The notes beneath the pieces were generated by a model. That model did not search any database and was not told the DNA's origin. It worked only from the letters and a program-made list of their open reading frames with translations. From positions 372,001-436,000 of the forward strand of contig JASGIB010000001.1 of the NCBI GenBank assembly GCA_047602125.1: a DNA stretch of 64,000 nt. Reading direction: 5' to 3'. Origin of the DNA: Pseudoluteimonas sp047602125 (GTDB lineage: Bacteria > Pseudomonadota > Gammaproteobacteria > Xanthomonadales > Xanthomonadaceae). The translations under genes and the position numbers were made by a program. Below, piece by piece: positions 9,162 through 17,852 of this stretch (position 1 is the first letter of the stretch; every line of letters begins with the position of its first letter).

Positions 9162-10571
9162 TCAGGGGCTTCCGCCGGCGCCGATGCCCGTTCCGCCGCC
9201 ATCCTGCGACGCCTGCGCGCGCAACGCATACAGCGTGCCGGGCGGCGGTTGGGTGGTGAAGTAGCGGTTGATGCCGCCGAGGATCGCGGTCGCGAGTTGC
9301 TGCTGGTAGGCCTTGCTGCGCAGCTTCGCCTCTTCGCCCGGGTTGGAGATGAAGCCGGTTTCCACCAGCATCGCCGGCATGTTGTCGGAAGTACGCAGCA
9401 CCGCGAAATTCGCGCGCTCGACCTCGCCCTTGTGCAGGTTGCCGATGGCGTCGAGGTTGCCGAGCACGTAGCCGGCCGCGTCCTCGGACGCCTTCATGTT
9501 GCCGCTCTGGGTGAGGTCGAGCAGCACCGACGTCAGCACGTTGTCGCCGCCGCGGGCACGGTCGCCGCCGATCACGTCGGCCGCGTTTTCCTTGTCCGCG
9601 AGCCAGCGCGCGCGTTGCGAGGACGCGCCGCGGGTGGACAGCACGAACACGCCCGCGCCACGCGCATCCGGGCTGGTGAAGGAATCGGCGTGGATGGAAA
9701 CGAAGATGTCGGCGCGCGCGGCATGCGCCTTGCGCGCGCGCTGCGGCAGCGGGATGAAATAGTCGGAATCGCGGGTCAGGTAGGACTTGAGCCCGGGAGT
9801 GGCGTCGATCTGGCGTGCCAGCTCGCGAGCGATGGCGAGGGTGACGTCCTTCTCGCGCGCGCCGCCGCGCCCGAGCGCGCCGGTGTCCTGCCCGCCGTGG
9901 CCGGCATCGATGGCGACCACCAGCGGACGCGTGCCGCCGGCATCGCGCATCGATTTGATCGGCGGCGGCAGCACAGCCGGAGGCGCCGCGGCTTGCGGCT
10001 CGCCGGTCGCGATCCGGGTCGGGACGCCGGTCGCGATCGTGCCGACCGCGCGATCCAGGGCAGTCTGCGCCGGCGCCGTGGGCTGATTGCCGGCCGGGGC
10101 CGCAACCGTGGCCGCTGCAACGGGCGGAACGGCAACCGTGTCGGGCGCCTGCGCGACAGGCGCGGGACCGTCGCCGGGCCATTCCAGCACCAGCCGTGGG
10201 CCACCCGCACCGGTTTCCACGCGCGGCTTGAGCGCGACCACCGGAGCGGCGAGGTCGAACACGATCCGGGTCACGCCCGGGCTCGGCTGCCCGGCGCGAA
10301 CGCCGCGCACCACGCCGGTGGCGGCAGGCAGGGGCGTGCCGCGGCGCAACTGGCTGCCGGGAAGATCGAGGACCAGGCGGTCGGGATTGGCGAGGCTGAG
10401 GACCTGATAGTCCGCCACGCCATCCAGGCGAAGTTCGGCGCGGGTGCCGGTCGGGCCGGTTTCCAGCCGCATCTGGCTGATTTCCGCGGCGTGGGCAAGG
10501 TTCCACAACAGCGCCAGCAACAAGGCGGCACCGAGCACAACCTGCGGAATGGCGGTTCCCCTGACGCGCAT
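9162..10571 (-). CDS. amiC: N-acetylmuramoyl-L-alanine amidase AmiC/AmiB type
   Basis: A 469-residue periplasmic amidase that cleaves the amide bond between MurNAc and the peptide stem, needed for daughter-cell separation. Seen: a signal peptide (VVLGAALLLALLWNLAHAAE), an AMIN domain (about residues 30-130), a long Ala/Pro linker, and the zinc-dependent Amidase_3 domain with DAGHGGQD, the ligand His in SIHADSF, and the catalytic Glu in ETGFISN. No LysM domain is visible. The position between tsaE and mutL is the conserved gammaproteobacterial order. AmiB and AmiC cannot be told apart safely. Confidence 0.93.
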   Translation of the reverse strand: MRVRGTAIPQVVLGAALLLALLWNLAHAAEISQMRLETGPTGTRAELRLDGVADYQVLSLANPDRLVLDLPGSQLRRGTPLPAATGVVRGVRAGQPSPGVTRIVFDLAAPVVALKPRVETGAGGPRLVLEWPGDGPAPVAQAPDTVAVPPVAAATVAAPAGNQPTAPAQTALDRAVGTIATGVPTRIATGEPQAAAPPAVLPPPIKSMRDAGGTRPLVVAIDAGHGGQDTGALGRGGAREKDVTLAIARELARQIDATPGLKSYLTRDSDYFIPLPQRARKAHAARADIFVSIHADSFTSPDARGAGVFVLSTRGASSQRARWLADKENAADVIGGDRARGGDNVLTSVLLDLTQSGNMKASEDAAGYVLGNLDAIGNLHKGEVERANFAVLRTSDNMPAMLVETGFISNPGEEAKLRSKAYQQQLATAILGGINRYFTTQPPPGTLYALRAQASQDGGGTGIGAGGSP

Positions 10572-10649
10572 GGGCGGGAGTTAAGCACCGTGCGCCACGG
10601 ATTGCAACAGGTTTTCCCTTATGAATCCGTAGCCTGCAGGACCTTCCTT

Positions 10650-11126
10650 TCAGCTGGCGGCAAGAAATGCCTTCAAGCCACTGTCCGCCAGCAGGCGGGC
10701 CTGCCAAGCCGCGCCCGCAGGGGTACCCGGAGTAAGCAGGGCGGAACGCCCGTTCCCCTCCATCGCAAGCGCCAGGGTCATGTCCGGGGCAGGCAGCGCG
10801 GCCAGCCCGCGCTCGGGCCATTCGACCAGCCACAATTCGGCGTCGTCGGTATCGAGCGCGAGGAACTCGAGTTCGCCGGCCGCGCCGATCCGGTACAGGT
10901 CGAGGTGCAACGCATTCCCGCCGCGTGCGAGCGGATAGTGCTCGACCAGCGTGTAGGTCGGGCTGCGAATCGCACCTTCGACGCCGCATGCGCGCAACCA
11001 TGCGCGCGCAAGCGTGGATTTGCCCGCGCCGAGTTCGCCTTGCAGGAATACCACCGCCTTGCCCTCGCGCGTGCGTTCGAGTGCGCGCGCGAGTTCGGCG
11101 GTCGCGGTTTCGTCAGGCAAGTGCAT
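10650..11126 (-). CDS. tsaE: tRNA threonylcarbamoyladenosine biosynthesis ATPase TsaE
   Basis: A 158-residue P-loop ATPase that works with TsaB/TsaD to make t6A37 in ANN-decoding tRNAs. Walker A is GELGAGKST; SPTYTLVEHY and the LDLYRI / LVEWPERG motifs are diagnostic. The ATG at 11126 gives the usual family length and overlaps the end of nnr by 14 bp. Cytoplasmic. Confidence 0.95.
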   Translation of the reverse strand: MHLPDETATAELARALERTREGKAVVFLQGELGAGKSTLARAWLRACGVEGAIRSPTYTLVEHYPLARGGNALHLDLYRIGAAGELEFLALDTDDAELWLVEWPERGLAALPAPDMTLALAMEGNGRSALLTPGTPAGAAWQARLLADSGLKAFLAAS

Positions 11127-12600
11127 GCGCGGATTCTCCGGCATTCGCGGCGCGGCGCACACACGCGATGACGTCGCGCGGCAGCAACCCGCGTTCGCCT
11201 TCGCGTGCGGCGTCATCGCCGGCGACTGCATGCAGCAATGCGCCTGCAGTCGCGGCATCGAAGGCCTCGAGCCCCTGCGCGCGCAATGCGGCGATGATGC
11301 CCGTCAGCACGTCGCCCATGCCGCCGACCGCCATGCCCGGATTGCCGGCACCGATGACGCGTGGAATGCGTTTCGGCGCGGCGACGACACTGCCTGCGCC
11401 CTTCAGCACGACGACGGCATCGAATTTTTCCGCGAGTTGCATCGCCGCGGCGATGCGGTCGCGCTGGATGTCGGCGTTCGAACAACCGAGCAGGCGCGCG
11501 GCTTCGCCCGGATGCGGGGTCAGGATCGCATCGGACAATGTGCGCGGCGATTGCGCCAGCAGGTTCAGCGCATCGGCATCGACCACCAGCGGTTTCCCGG
11601 CGGAAATCGCCGCGAAAAACAGCGCGCGGCCCCATTCGCCCTGACCCAGCCCCGGCCCGAGCGCGAGCACGTCGGCCTGTTCGAGCATCGACGCGAACGA
11701 AGGCGAATCCTCGATGCCCGCCGGCATCGCTTCCGGGCAACGCGCGAGCAGCGGCGCGACATGCGCCTCGCGCGTGGCGACGCGCACCAGTCCCGCGCCG
11801 CCGCGCAACGCGGCTTCCGCGCACAACAAGACCGCGCCGCCCATGCCGAGGTCGCCGCCGATGCACAGCACGCGGCCGTTGTCGCCCTTGTGCGAGTCGC
11901 GACGGCGCTTCGGCAGGAAAGCGCCGAGGCCATCGGCATCGAACCATTCCGCCGCGGCTTCGATGTCGTCGAACGCGGATGCGGGCGCTTCGAGCGTCGC
12001 GAGCGACAGTTCGCCGGCATGATCCTGCGCCGCACCGGTGCGCAGGCCGGCCTTCGGTGCAATGCATTCCAGCGTATGCGTCGCCCGTATCGCCTTTCCC
12101 GGCACGGATCCGTGTTCGGCATCCACGCCGCTGGGCACGTCGATCGCCAGCATCGGAATCCCCGCGCCGTTGATCGTATCGATCCACGCCACCGCTTCGC
12201 CCTCCGGCGCGCGCGACAGGCCGATGCCGAACAGCGCGTCGACGACCAGGTCGCAACCGGCGAAATCCGGAAGACCGGTTTCGATACCGCCACCGGCGCG
12301 AACGAATTCTTCGCAGGCGCGTTGCGCCGGGCCCGTGCGCGGCGGTTGCAGTTGCAGCACGCGCAGCTCGCGCCCCGATTCGAGCGCATGCCGCGCCAGC
12401 ACGTAGCCGTCGCCGCCGTTGTTGCCCGGTCCGCAGGCGACCGCGATCCGCCGCGCCCGTGGCCAATGCGCGAGCACTTCACGCCAGGCCGCCGCGCCCG
12501 CGCGCTGCATCAACGCGAAATCGTCACCGAGCGACGCCGCGACCCGCGCCTCGATGGCGCGCAACGCGGCGACGTTGTACAGGGCGAGCGGAGTCGGCAT
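11113..12600 (-). CDS. nnr: Bifunctional NAD(P)H-hydrate epimerase / ADP-dependent dehydratase
   Basis: A 495-residue fusion enzyme that repairs hydrated NAD(P)H. The N-terminal YjeF_N (epimerase) domain shows GPGNNGGDGYVLARHA; the C-terminal ribokinase-like dehydratase domain shows GPGLG, LTPHPGEAARLLG and GAGNPGMAVGGMGDVLTG. First gene of the minus-strand operon. The ATG at 12600 is preceded by TAGAAT and just six bases, so the mRNA may be leaderless. Divergent from queG. Confidence 0.95.
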   Translation of the reverse strand: MPTPLALYNVAALRAIEARVAASLGDDFALMQRAGAAAWREVLAHWPRARRIAVACGPGNNGGDGYVLARHALESGRELRVLQLQPPRTGPAQRACEEFVRAGGGIETGLPDFAGCDLVVDALFGIGLSRAPEGEAVAWIDTINGAGIPMLAIDVPSGVDAEHGSVPGKAIRATHTLECIAPKAGLRTGAAQDHAGELSLATLEAPASAFDDIEAAAEWFDADGLGAFLPKRRRDSHKGDNGRVLCIGGDLGMGGAVLLCAEAALRGGAGLVRVATREAHVAPLLARCPEAMPAGIEDSPSFASMLEQADVLALGPGLGQGEWGRALFFAAISAGKPLVVDADALNLLAQSPRTLSDAILTPHPGEAARLLGCSNADIQRDRIAAAMQLAEKFDAVVVLKGAGSVVAAPKRIPRVIGAGNPGMAVGGMGDVLTGIIAALRAQGLEAFDAATAGALLHAVAGDDAAREGERGLLPRDVIACVRRAANAGESAHALA

Positions 12601-12623
12601 CGCGCGATTCTATACTTGGCCCC
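12601..12623. promoter_or_regulatory. Divergent nnr/queG promoter with overlapping -10 boxes
   Basis: The whole gap is 23 bp. On the plus strand TATACT (12611-12616) is followed by 7 bases and the queG ATG. On the minus strand TAGAAT (12612-12607) is followed by 6 bases and the nnr ATG. Each -10 box is spaced so that transcription would start at or next to the start codon; neither gene has a visible ribosome-binding site in the gap. Confidence 0.6.
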
Positions 12624-13691
12624 ATGCACGAAGCCGCCGTGACACCGGATCTTGCGACGCTCGCCGCGCGCTTCAAGGCGTTGGCGCGCGAACACGGATT
12701 CCAGCGTTGCGGCATTTCCGGCATCGACCTGCCCGAGGACGAGGCCTACCTGCGCAGCTGGCTCGCGCAGGGCCTGTACGGAACCATGGACTGGATGGCG
12801 CGCCACGGCGAAAAACGCACGCGGCCGGCCGAGCTCGTGCCCGGCACCGTGCGCGTGCTCTCGGTCGGGCTCGACTACGGCCAGGACGAAGCCGCCGCGT
12901 GGGACAACCTGCGCGACGGCGAACGCGCCTACGTCGCGCGCTACGCGCTGGGCCGCGATTACCACAAGCTGATGCGCAACCGCCTGCAGAAACTCGCGGA
13001 CGCGATCGCCGCCGAGATCGGTCCGTTCGGACACCGCGTGTTCGTCGATTCCGCGCCGGTGCTGGAACGCGCGCTGGCGCGCGATGCCGGCCTGGGCTGG
13101 ATCGGCAAGCACACCTGCCTGATCGACAAGGACGGCGGCAGCTGGTTCTTCCTCGGCGAGATCTACCTCGACCTGCCGCTGCCTGTCGATCCGCCGGCCA
13201 GCGAACACTGCGGCACCTGCGTGCGCTGCATCGACGTCTGCCCCACGCAGGCTATCGTCGCGCCGCGCCGGCTCGACGCGCGGCGCTGTATCAGTTACCT
13301 CACCATCGAACACGAGGGCAGCATCGACGAGGAATTGCGGCCGCTGATCGGCAACCGCATCTTCGGTTGCGACGACTGCCAACTCGTGTGTCCATGGAAC
13401 AAGTTCGCCAGGCGCACGGACGAGCCGGATTTCCGCGCACGCAACGGACTCGACCGGGCCACGCTGGCCGAACTGTTCGCATGGGACGAAGCCGAATTCC
13501 TGCAGCGCACCGAAGGTTCGGCGATCCGCCGCAGCGGCCACGAACGCTGGTTGCGCAACATCGCGGTGGCGCTGGGCAATGCGCCGGGCACGCCGCAGGT
13601 CGTCGCCGCGTTGCGATCGCGCCGCGACCACGATTCGCCGGTGGTGCGCGAACACGTGGAATGGGCGCTGGCGCGCCACGGCGCCGGTTAG
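12624..13691 (+). CDS. queG: Epoxyqueuosine reductase QueG
   Basis: A 355-residue cobalamin- and Fe-S-dependent cytoplasmic enzyme catalysing the last step of queuosine synthesis in tRNA. The N-terminal domain has the family sequence YGTMDWM and the DSAPVLER/GWIGKHT region with its conserved catalytic Asp. Two 4Fe-4S motifs follow: CGTCVRCIDVCP and CDDCQLVCPWN. The ATG at 12624 was chosen over upstream codons because QueG homology starts here and a -10 box abuts it. Its stop overlaps the pgi stop on the other strand. Confidence 0.95.
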   Translation: MHEAAVTPDLATLAARFKALAREHGFQRCGISGIDLPEDEAYLRSWLAQGLYGTMDWMARHGEKRTRPAELVPGTVRVLSVGLDYGQDEAAAWDNLRDGERAYVARYALGRDYHKLMRNRLQKLADAIAAEIGPFGHRVFVDSAPVLERALARDAGLGWIGKHTCLIDKDGGSWFFLGEIYLDLPLPVDPPASEHCGTCVRCIDVCPTQAIVAPRRLDARRCISYLTIEHEGSIDEELRPLIGNRIFGCDDCQLVCPWNKFARRTDEPDFRARNGLDRATLAELFAWDEAEFLQRTEGSAIRRSGHERWLRNIAVALGNAPGTPQVVAALRSRRDHDSPVVREHVEWALARHGAG

Positions 13692-15193
13692 CGGCGCGTT
13701 TCGATCTCGCGCAGCAACGCCTTGGTCACGACGTTGTCGGCCTCGGCCTCGCCCTTCAACGCCGGCAGCAGCCGGTTCGCCACCTGCTTGCCGAGTTCGA
13801 CGCCGAACTGGTCGAAGGCGTTGATGCCCCAGGACACCGCCTGCAGGTACACGCTGTGCTCGTACAACGCGATGAGCATGCCCAGCGTTTCCGGCGTCAA
13901 TGCGTCCAGCAGCAGCAGCGTGCTCGGCCTGCCGCCCGCATAGGCGCGATGCGCGTCTGGATTGCCCTGCCCGTTCGCCAGCGCCTCGGTCTGCGCCAGC
14001 AGGTTGGCGAGCAGCGCGTCGTGGTTGCCCGCGTGCGCATGGTCGCCGCGCACGACGCCGATGAAATCGGCCGGCACGACCTGGGTGCCCTGGTGCAGGG
14101 CCTGGAAGAAGCTGTGCTGGGTATCGGTGCCGGCGCCGCCCCACCACACCGGCACGGTCTGCGCGTCGAGTGCGCCGCCGTCGAGGCGCACGGATTTGCC
14201 GAGGCTTTCCATCACCAGTTGCTGCAGGTAATTCGGCAGCAGCTTGAGGCGCTCGTCGTAGGGCAGCACCGCCTGGGTGGTGGCGCCGAGCAGGTTGCGG
14301 TTCCACACCGCAACCAGCGCATGCCATGCGCCGAGGTTGCGTTCGAGCGGCGCCTCGATCACATGCGCGTCCATCGCCGCAGCGCCAGCGAGCAGGCGTT
14401 CGAAGCGCTCCATGCCGATCGCCAGCGCGATCGGGAACCCGACCGCGGACCACAGCGAATAACGGCCGCCGACCCAGTCCCACATCGGCAGGATGCGTTC
14501 GGAGGGAATGCCGAACGCGGCAGCGCGCTCCACGTTGGCGCTGACCGCGAAAAGGCGCGTGTCGTCGCCCAGCCAGTCGCGGACGATGCCGCCGTTGAGC
14601 AGGGTTTCCTGCGTGCCGAAAGTCTTCGAGATCAGGATCGCCGCGGTACGCGCAGGATCGAGCCCGGCCAGCGTGCGCTGCGTGGCATGGCCATCGACGT
14701 TCGAGAGGAAATGAACCTTGAAGCGAGCGCCCGGCTGCGCGAGCGCATCGACCACGAGCCGCGGGCCGAGGTCGGAACCGCCGATGCCGACGCTGACGAT
14801 GTCGGTGACGCCGCTGGCTTCGAGCCCCGCGACCAGCGCGGACATGCGCGCGCGCGCCTGCACCGCCTGGGCATGCGCATCGCGCGCCACCGCCCCGGTC
14901 GACAGGTCGCTGCGCAGCGCGGTGTGCAACGCGGCGCGGCCTTCGGTGGCGTTCACCGGTTCGCCGTCGAACAGGCGCTTCAACGCGCCGGAGAAATCGC
15001 GTTCGCGGGCGAAGGCGAACAATGCGTCGAGCGCGGCGCGGTCGAGCCGCTGGCGGGCGAAGCTGGCGTAGAGCGGGCCGACCCGCAACGCGAAATCGCC
15101 CGCACGTTCCGGATCGTCCGCGACGAGATCCTTCAGCGCGGCGTTCGCCAGCCGTCCTGCGTGTGCGTCGAGGCCGGCGAGACCGCGGTTCAC
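13688..15193 (-). CDS. pgi: Glucose-6-phosphate isomerase
   Basis: A 501-residue cytoplasmic enzyme interconverting glucose-6-P and fructose-6-P. Visible: the SIS-type sugar-phosphate site (GIGGSDLGPRLV), SKTFGTQETL, PGI signature 1 (VGGRYSLWSAVG) and signature 2 (GINAFDQFGVELGK). It is shorter than the 549-residue E. coli enzyme but fits the xanthomonad type. The GTG at 15193 overlaps the panD stop by 4 bp (GTGA), so it is coupled to panD. Confidence 0.95.
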   Translation of the reverse strand: MNRGLAGLDAHAGRLANAALKDLVADDPERAGDFALRVGPLYASFARQRLDRAALDALFAFARERDFSGALKRLFDGEPVNATEGRAALHTALRSDLSTGAVARDAHAQAVQARARMSALVAGLEASGVTDIVSVGIGGSDLGPRLVVDALAQPGARFKVHFLSNVDGHATQRTLAGLDPARTAAILISKTFGTQETLLNGGIVRDWLGDDTRLFAVSANVERAAAFGIPSERILPMWDWVGGRYSLWSAVGFPIALAIGMERFERLLAGAAAMDAHVIEAPLERNLGAWHALVAVWNRNLLGATTQAVLPYDERLKLLPNYLQQLVMESLGKSVRLDGGALDAQTVPVWWGGAGTDTQHSFFQALHQGTQVVPADFIGVVRGDHAHAGNHDALLANLLAQTEALANGQGNPDAHRAYAGGRPSTLLLLDALTPETLGMLIALYEHSVYLQAVSWGINAFDQFGVELGKQVANRLLPALKGEAEADNVVTKALLREIETRR

Positions 15194-15570
15194 GCAGCCT
15201 GCTTGGGAATGCTGCGGTTCGTATGCGTCATCGCATTGTGGCGATCGACGTACACCAGCGTTGGCTTGAACTTCTCGGCTTCCGCTTCGTCGCACTGGCC
15301 GTAGGCGCAGATAATGACGAGGTCGCCGACCGAGGCGCGGTGCGCGGCGGCGCCGTTCACCGAAATGATGCCGCTGCCTTCCTCGCCGCGGATCGCATAG
15401 GTGGCGAAACGCTTGCCGTTGTTGACGTTGTAGATCTCGATCCGCTCGTACTCGCGGATGCCCGAGATGTCGAGCAGGCGGCCATCGATCGCGCACGAAC
15501 CTTCGTAGTGCAGTTCGGCGTGGGTGACCGTGGCGCGGTGGATCTTGGCTTTGAGCAGCGTCAGTTGCAT
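15190..15570 (-). CDS. panD: Aspartate 1-decarboxylase
   Basis: A 126-residue pyruvoyl enzyme that makes beta-alanine for pantothenate. The proenzyme self-cleaves at Gly24-Ser25 (YEGSC), and Lys9 and the IYNVNNGKRF segment of the active site are present. It lies in the pan cluster but has an 85-bp gap upstream with its own candidate promoter. Confidence 0.97.
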   Translation of the reverse strand: MQLTLLKAKIHRATVTHAELHYEGSCAIDGRLLDISGIREYERIEIYNVNNGKRFATYAIRGEEGSGIISVNGAAAHRASVGDLVIICAYGQCDEAEAEKFKPTLVYVDRHNAMTHTNRSIPKQAA

Positions 15571-15608
15571 GGCTTCATTCCGGCGCCCGCGGGAAATCCG
15601 GGCGCGGC

Positions 15609-15614
15609 AAGTAT
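15609..15614 (-). promoter_or_regulatory. Candidate -10 box for panD-pgi
   Basis: On the minus strand TATACT lies about 40 bases before the panD ATG, inside the 85-bp panC-panD gap. It would let panD-pgi be transcribed apart from panB-panC. No clear -35 box was picked. Confidence 0.4.
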
Positions 15615-15655
15615 AGGCCCGGCTTGCCGCGCTGCAACAAAGCCGCCGGCGGCGT

Positions 15656-16519
15656 TCAGCCGGCGCCGGCGGCCGGGTTGAATTCGAGGTTGTCGATCAG
15701 CCGGGTGCGGCCAAGCCGCGCCGCGACCAGCGCCACCCGCGGCCCGGGTTCGCCATCCGCGGGTTCGGACAGATCGGGGCGTCGCACCACGGCGTAATCC
15801 GGGACGAAACCGGCGGCGCGCAGTTCCGCATCCGCATCCGATTCGGCTTCGGCACGCGAGCGTCCGGCCACGATGGCATCCCGCATCGCCTGCAGGGTGC
15901 GGAAAATCGTGGCCGCGACCGGTCGTTCCTCCGCGGACAGGTACTGGTTGCGCGAACTCATCGCCAGACCATCGTCTTCGCGCAAGGTCGGCGCGGCAAC
16001 GATCTCGAGCGCGAACGCGAGGTCGCGCGCCATCGCCCGGATCACCGCGAGCTGCTGGTAGTCCTTGCGCCCGAACACCGCGACGTCGGCCTGCACCTGG
16101 TTGAACAGGCGCGCGACCACGGTCGCGACGCCGTCGAAATGCCCGGGACGATGCGCGCCTTCCAGCACGTCGCCCACGTTCGGCACGTGCATGCGCACCG
16201 TGCCCCCGGTGCCGAACGGATACATCGCCTCGACCGACGGAAGCCACAGCGCGTCGCAGCCGGCGGCTTCGAGTCCCGCGGCGTCCTGCCCCGGCGTGCG
16301 CGGATAGCGCGCGAAATCCTCGTTCGGCCCGAACTGGGTCGGGTTCACGAACACGCTCGCGACCACGCGGTCGGCGTGGCGCTTCGCGATGTCGACCAGC
16401 GAGTAATGCCCGGCATGCAGGTTGCCCATGGTCGGCACGAAACCGACGCGCAGCCCGGCGCGCTTCCATTCGCCGACGCGATCGCGAAGGCGCGCGAGTT
16501 GGGTGATGGTTTCGATCAT
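15656..16519 (-). CDS. panC: Pantothenate synthetase
   Basis: A 287-residue ATP-dependent ligase joining pantoate and beta-alanine. Motifs: PTMGNLHAGH (the HIGH-like ATP site), NPTQFGPNEDF, GRKDYQQL, and MSSRN(Q)YL (KMSKS-like). The ATG at 16519 overlaps the panB stop by 4 bp (ATGA). Confidence 0.97.
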   Translation of the reverse strand: MIETITQLARLRDRVGEWKRAGLRVGFVPTMGNLHAGHYSLVDIAKRHADRVVASVFVNPTQFGPNEDFARYPRTPGQDAAGLEAAGCDALWLPSVEAMYPFGTGGTVRMHVPNVGDVLEGAHRPGHFDGVATVVARLFNQVQADVAVFGRKDYQQLAVIRAMARDLAFALEIVAAPTLREDDGLAMSSRNQYLSAEERPVAATIFRTLQAMRDAIVAGRSRAEAESDADAELRAAGFVPDYAVVRRPDLSEPADGEPGPRVALVAARLGRTRLIDNLEFNPAAGAG

Positions 16520-17334
16520 GCGTAGGAATGCGCTTCGTCGGGAAACGAACCATCGCGCACCGCGGCCACGTAAGCACGCACCGCGCCCGCGATCGAGCCG
16601 CCTTCGGCGAGGTAATCCTTGACGAACTTCGGCCGGCGATGTCCGCTGTCGAGGCCGAGCACATCGTGCAGCACCAGCACCTGCCCGTCGCAACCGGGGC
16701 CTGCGCCGATGCCGATGGTGGGAATCGCGAGGTCCGTGCTGATCGCGGCGGCGAGCGCCGAGGGCACGCATTCGAGCACCAGCAGCGACGCACCCGCTTC
16801 CTGCACCGCGCGCGCATCGGCACGCAACTGCCTTGCCGCGGCTTCGTCGCGGCCCTGCACCTTGAAGCCGCCGAAGCGGTTCACCGATTGCGGCGTCAGC
16901 CCGAGGTGCGCGCATACCGGGATTTCGCGTTCGACCAGGAAGCGGATCGTTTCCAGCTTGTGGCCTGCGCCCTCGAGCTTGACCATGCCCGCGCCGGCCT
17001 GCACGAAGCGCACCGCCGCCGCGTGCGCCTGTTCCGGGGTGGCATCGCTGCCGAACGGGAAATCCGCGATCTTCAGCGCGCGCCTGGCGCCGCGCGCGAC
17101 CGCGGCCGTGTGGTAGGCGATGTCGTCCACCCGCACGGGCAAGGTGGAATCGTGGCCCTGCACCACCATGCCGAGCGAATCGCCAACCAGGATCAGGTCG
17201 ACGCCGTTCGCGTCGAACACGCGCGCGAAACCGGCGTCGTAGGCGGTGAGCATCGCCAGCTTGCGGCCTTCGCGCTTGGCCTCGGCCAGCATCGGCACGG
17301 TCATGGCGATGGATGTGTCCGCGCCGTAGCTCAT
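16516..17334 (-). CDS. panB: 3-methyl-2-oxobutanoate hydroxymethyltransferase
   Basis: A 272-residue enzyme converting alpha-ketoisovalerate to ketopantoate with methylene-THF. Motifs: MLTAYDAGFA, DLILVGDSLGMVVQGHD, KLEGAG, HLGLTPQSVN, and the catalytic Glu region ECVP. The ATG at 17334 fits the family N-terminus. It lies 29 bp after folK. Confidence 0.97.
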   Translation of the reverse strand: MSYGADTSIAMTVPMLAEAKREGRKLAMLTAYDAGFARVFDANGVDLILVGDSLGMVVQGHDSTLPVRVDDIAYHTAAVARGARRALKIADFPFGSDATPEQAHAAAVRFVQAGAGMVKLEGAGHKLETIRFLVEREIPVCAHLGLTPQSVNRFGGFKVQGRDEAAARQLRADARAVQEAGASLLVLECVPSALAAAISTDLAIPTIGIGAGPGCDGQVLVLHDVLGLDSGHRRPKFVKDYLAEGGSIAGAVRAYVAAVRDGSFPDEAHSYA

Positions 17335-17363
17335 GGCGCCTCCGGGAATGCGCGTGGGGGCGG

Positions 17364-17852
17364 CTAGCCTACCGCCTCGATGCCGTCGGCAGCCATCGCT
17401 GCCGGCAGGTCGCGGGCAAGGCCATGGCCGGGGATGGTCGCGTTCGGGGCGATGTCCAGCAGCGGCTTCAGCGCGAACGCGCGTTCGTGCAGGTGCGGAT
17501 GCGGCACGCGCAGGCCGGGCTCGTCGACGACCGAATGCCCGTACAGCAGCAGGTCGAGGTCCAGCGTGCGCGGCCCCCAGCGGGTTTCGTTGGCGCGGTC
17601 GCGGCCGTGCGCGCGTTCGATCGCGAGCAGCGCATCGAGCAGTTCCCGCGCCGGCAAACCGGTTTCGAGCATGGCCACGGCGTTGAGGAAATCCGGTTGC
17701 GCTTCGATGCCCCAGGCCGGCGTGCGATAGCGCCGGGAAACGCGCAGCAATTGCGTGCGCGGTAGTGCATCCATCCGCGCGGCCGCCGAGGCGAAGGCTT
17801 CGGCGACATCGCCGACATTGCCGCCGAGGCCGACGAAGGCGCGGACGCTCAC
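17364..17852 (-). CDS. folK: 2-amino-4-hydroxy-6-hydroxymethyldihydropteridine pyrophosphokinase
   Basis: A 162-residue folate-pathway HPPK. Motifs: VGLGGNVGD at the N-terminus and the HPPK signature RWGPRTLDLDLLLYG, with PHPHLHERAF after it. The GTG at 17852 overlaps the pcnB stop by 4 bp (GTGA); the next candidate codons would cut the GLGGN strand. Translationally coupled to pcnB. Confidence 0.95.
   Translation of the reverse strand: MSVRAFVGLGGNVGDVAEAFASAAARMDALPRTQLLRVSRRYRTPAWGIEAQPDFLNAVAMLETGLPARELLDALLAIERAHGRDRANETRWGPRTLDLDLLLYGHSVVDEPGLRVPHPHLHERAFALKPLLDIAPNATIPGHGLARDLPAAMAADGIEAVG

Noticed and set aside
7413..11171. A very long open frame (1252 codons) antisense to mutL-amiC-tsaE
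   Set aside because: It lies opposite well-supported genes, has Arg/Ala/His-rich composition with no motif, and is expected by chance at this GC.
12419..15304. A 961-codon open frame across queG, pgi and beyond
   Set aside because: It spans two genes on both strands and contains no recognisable domain.
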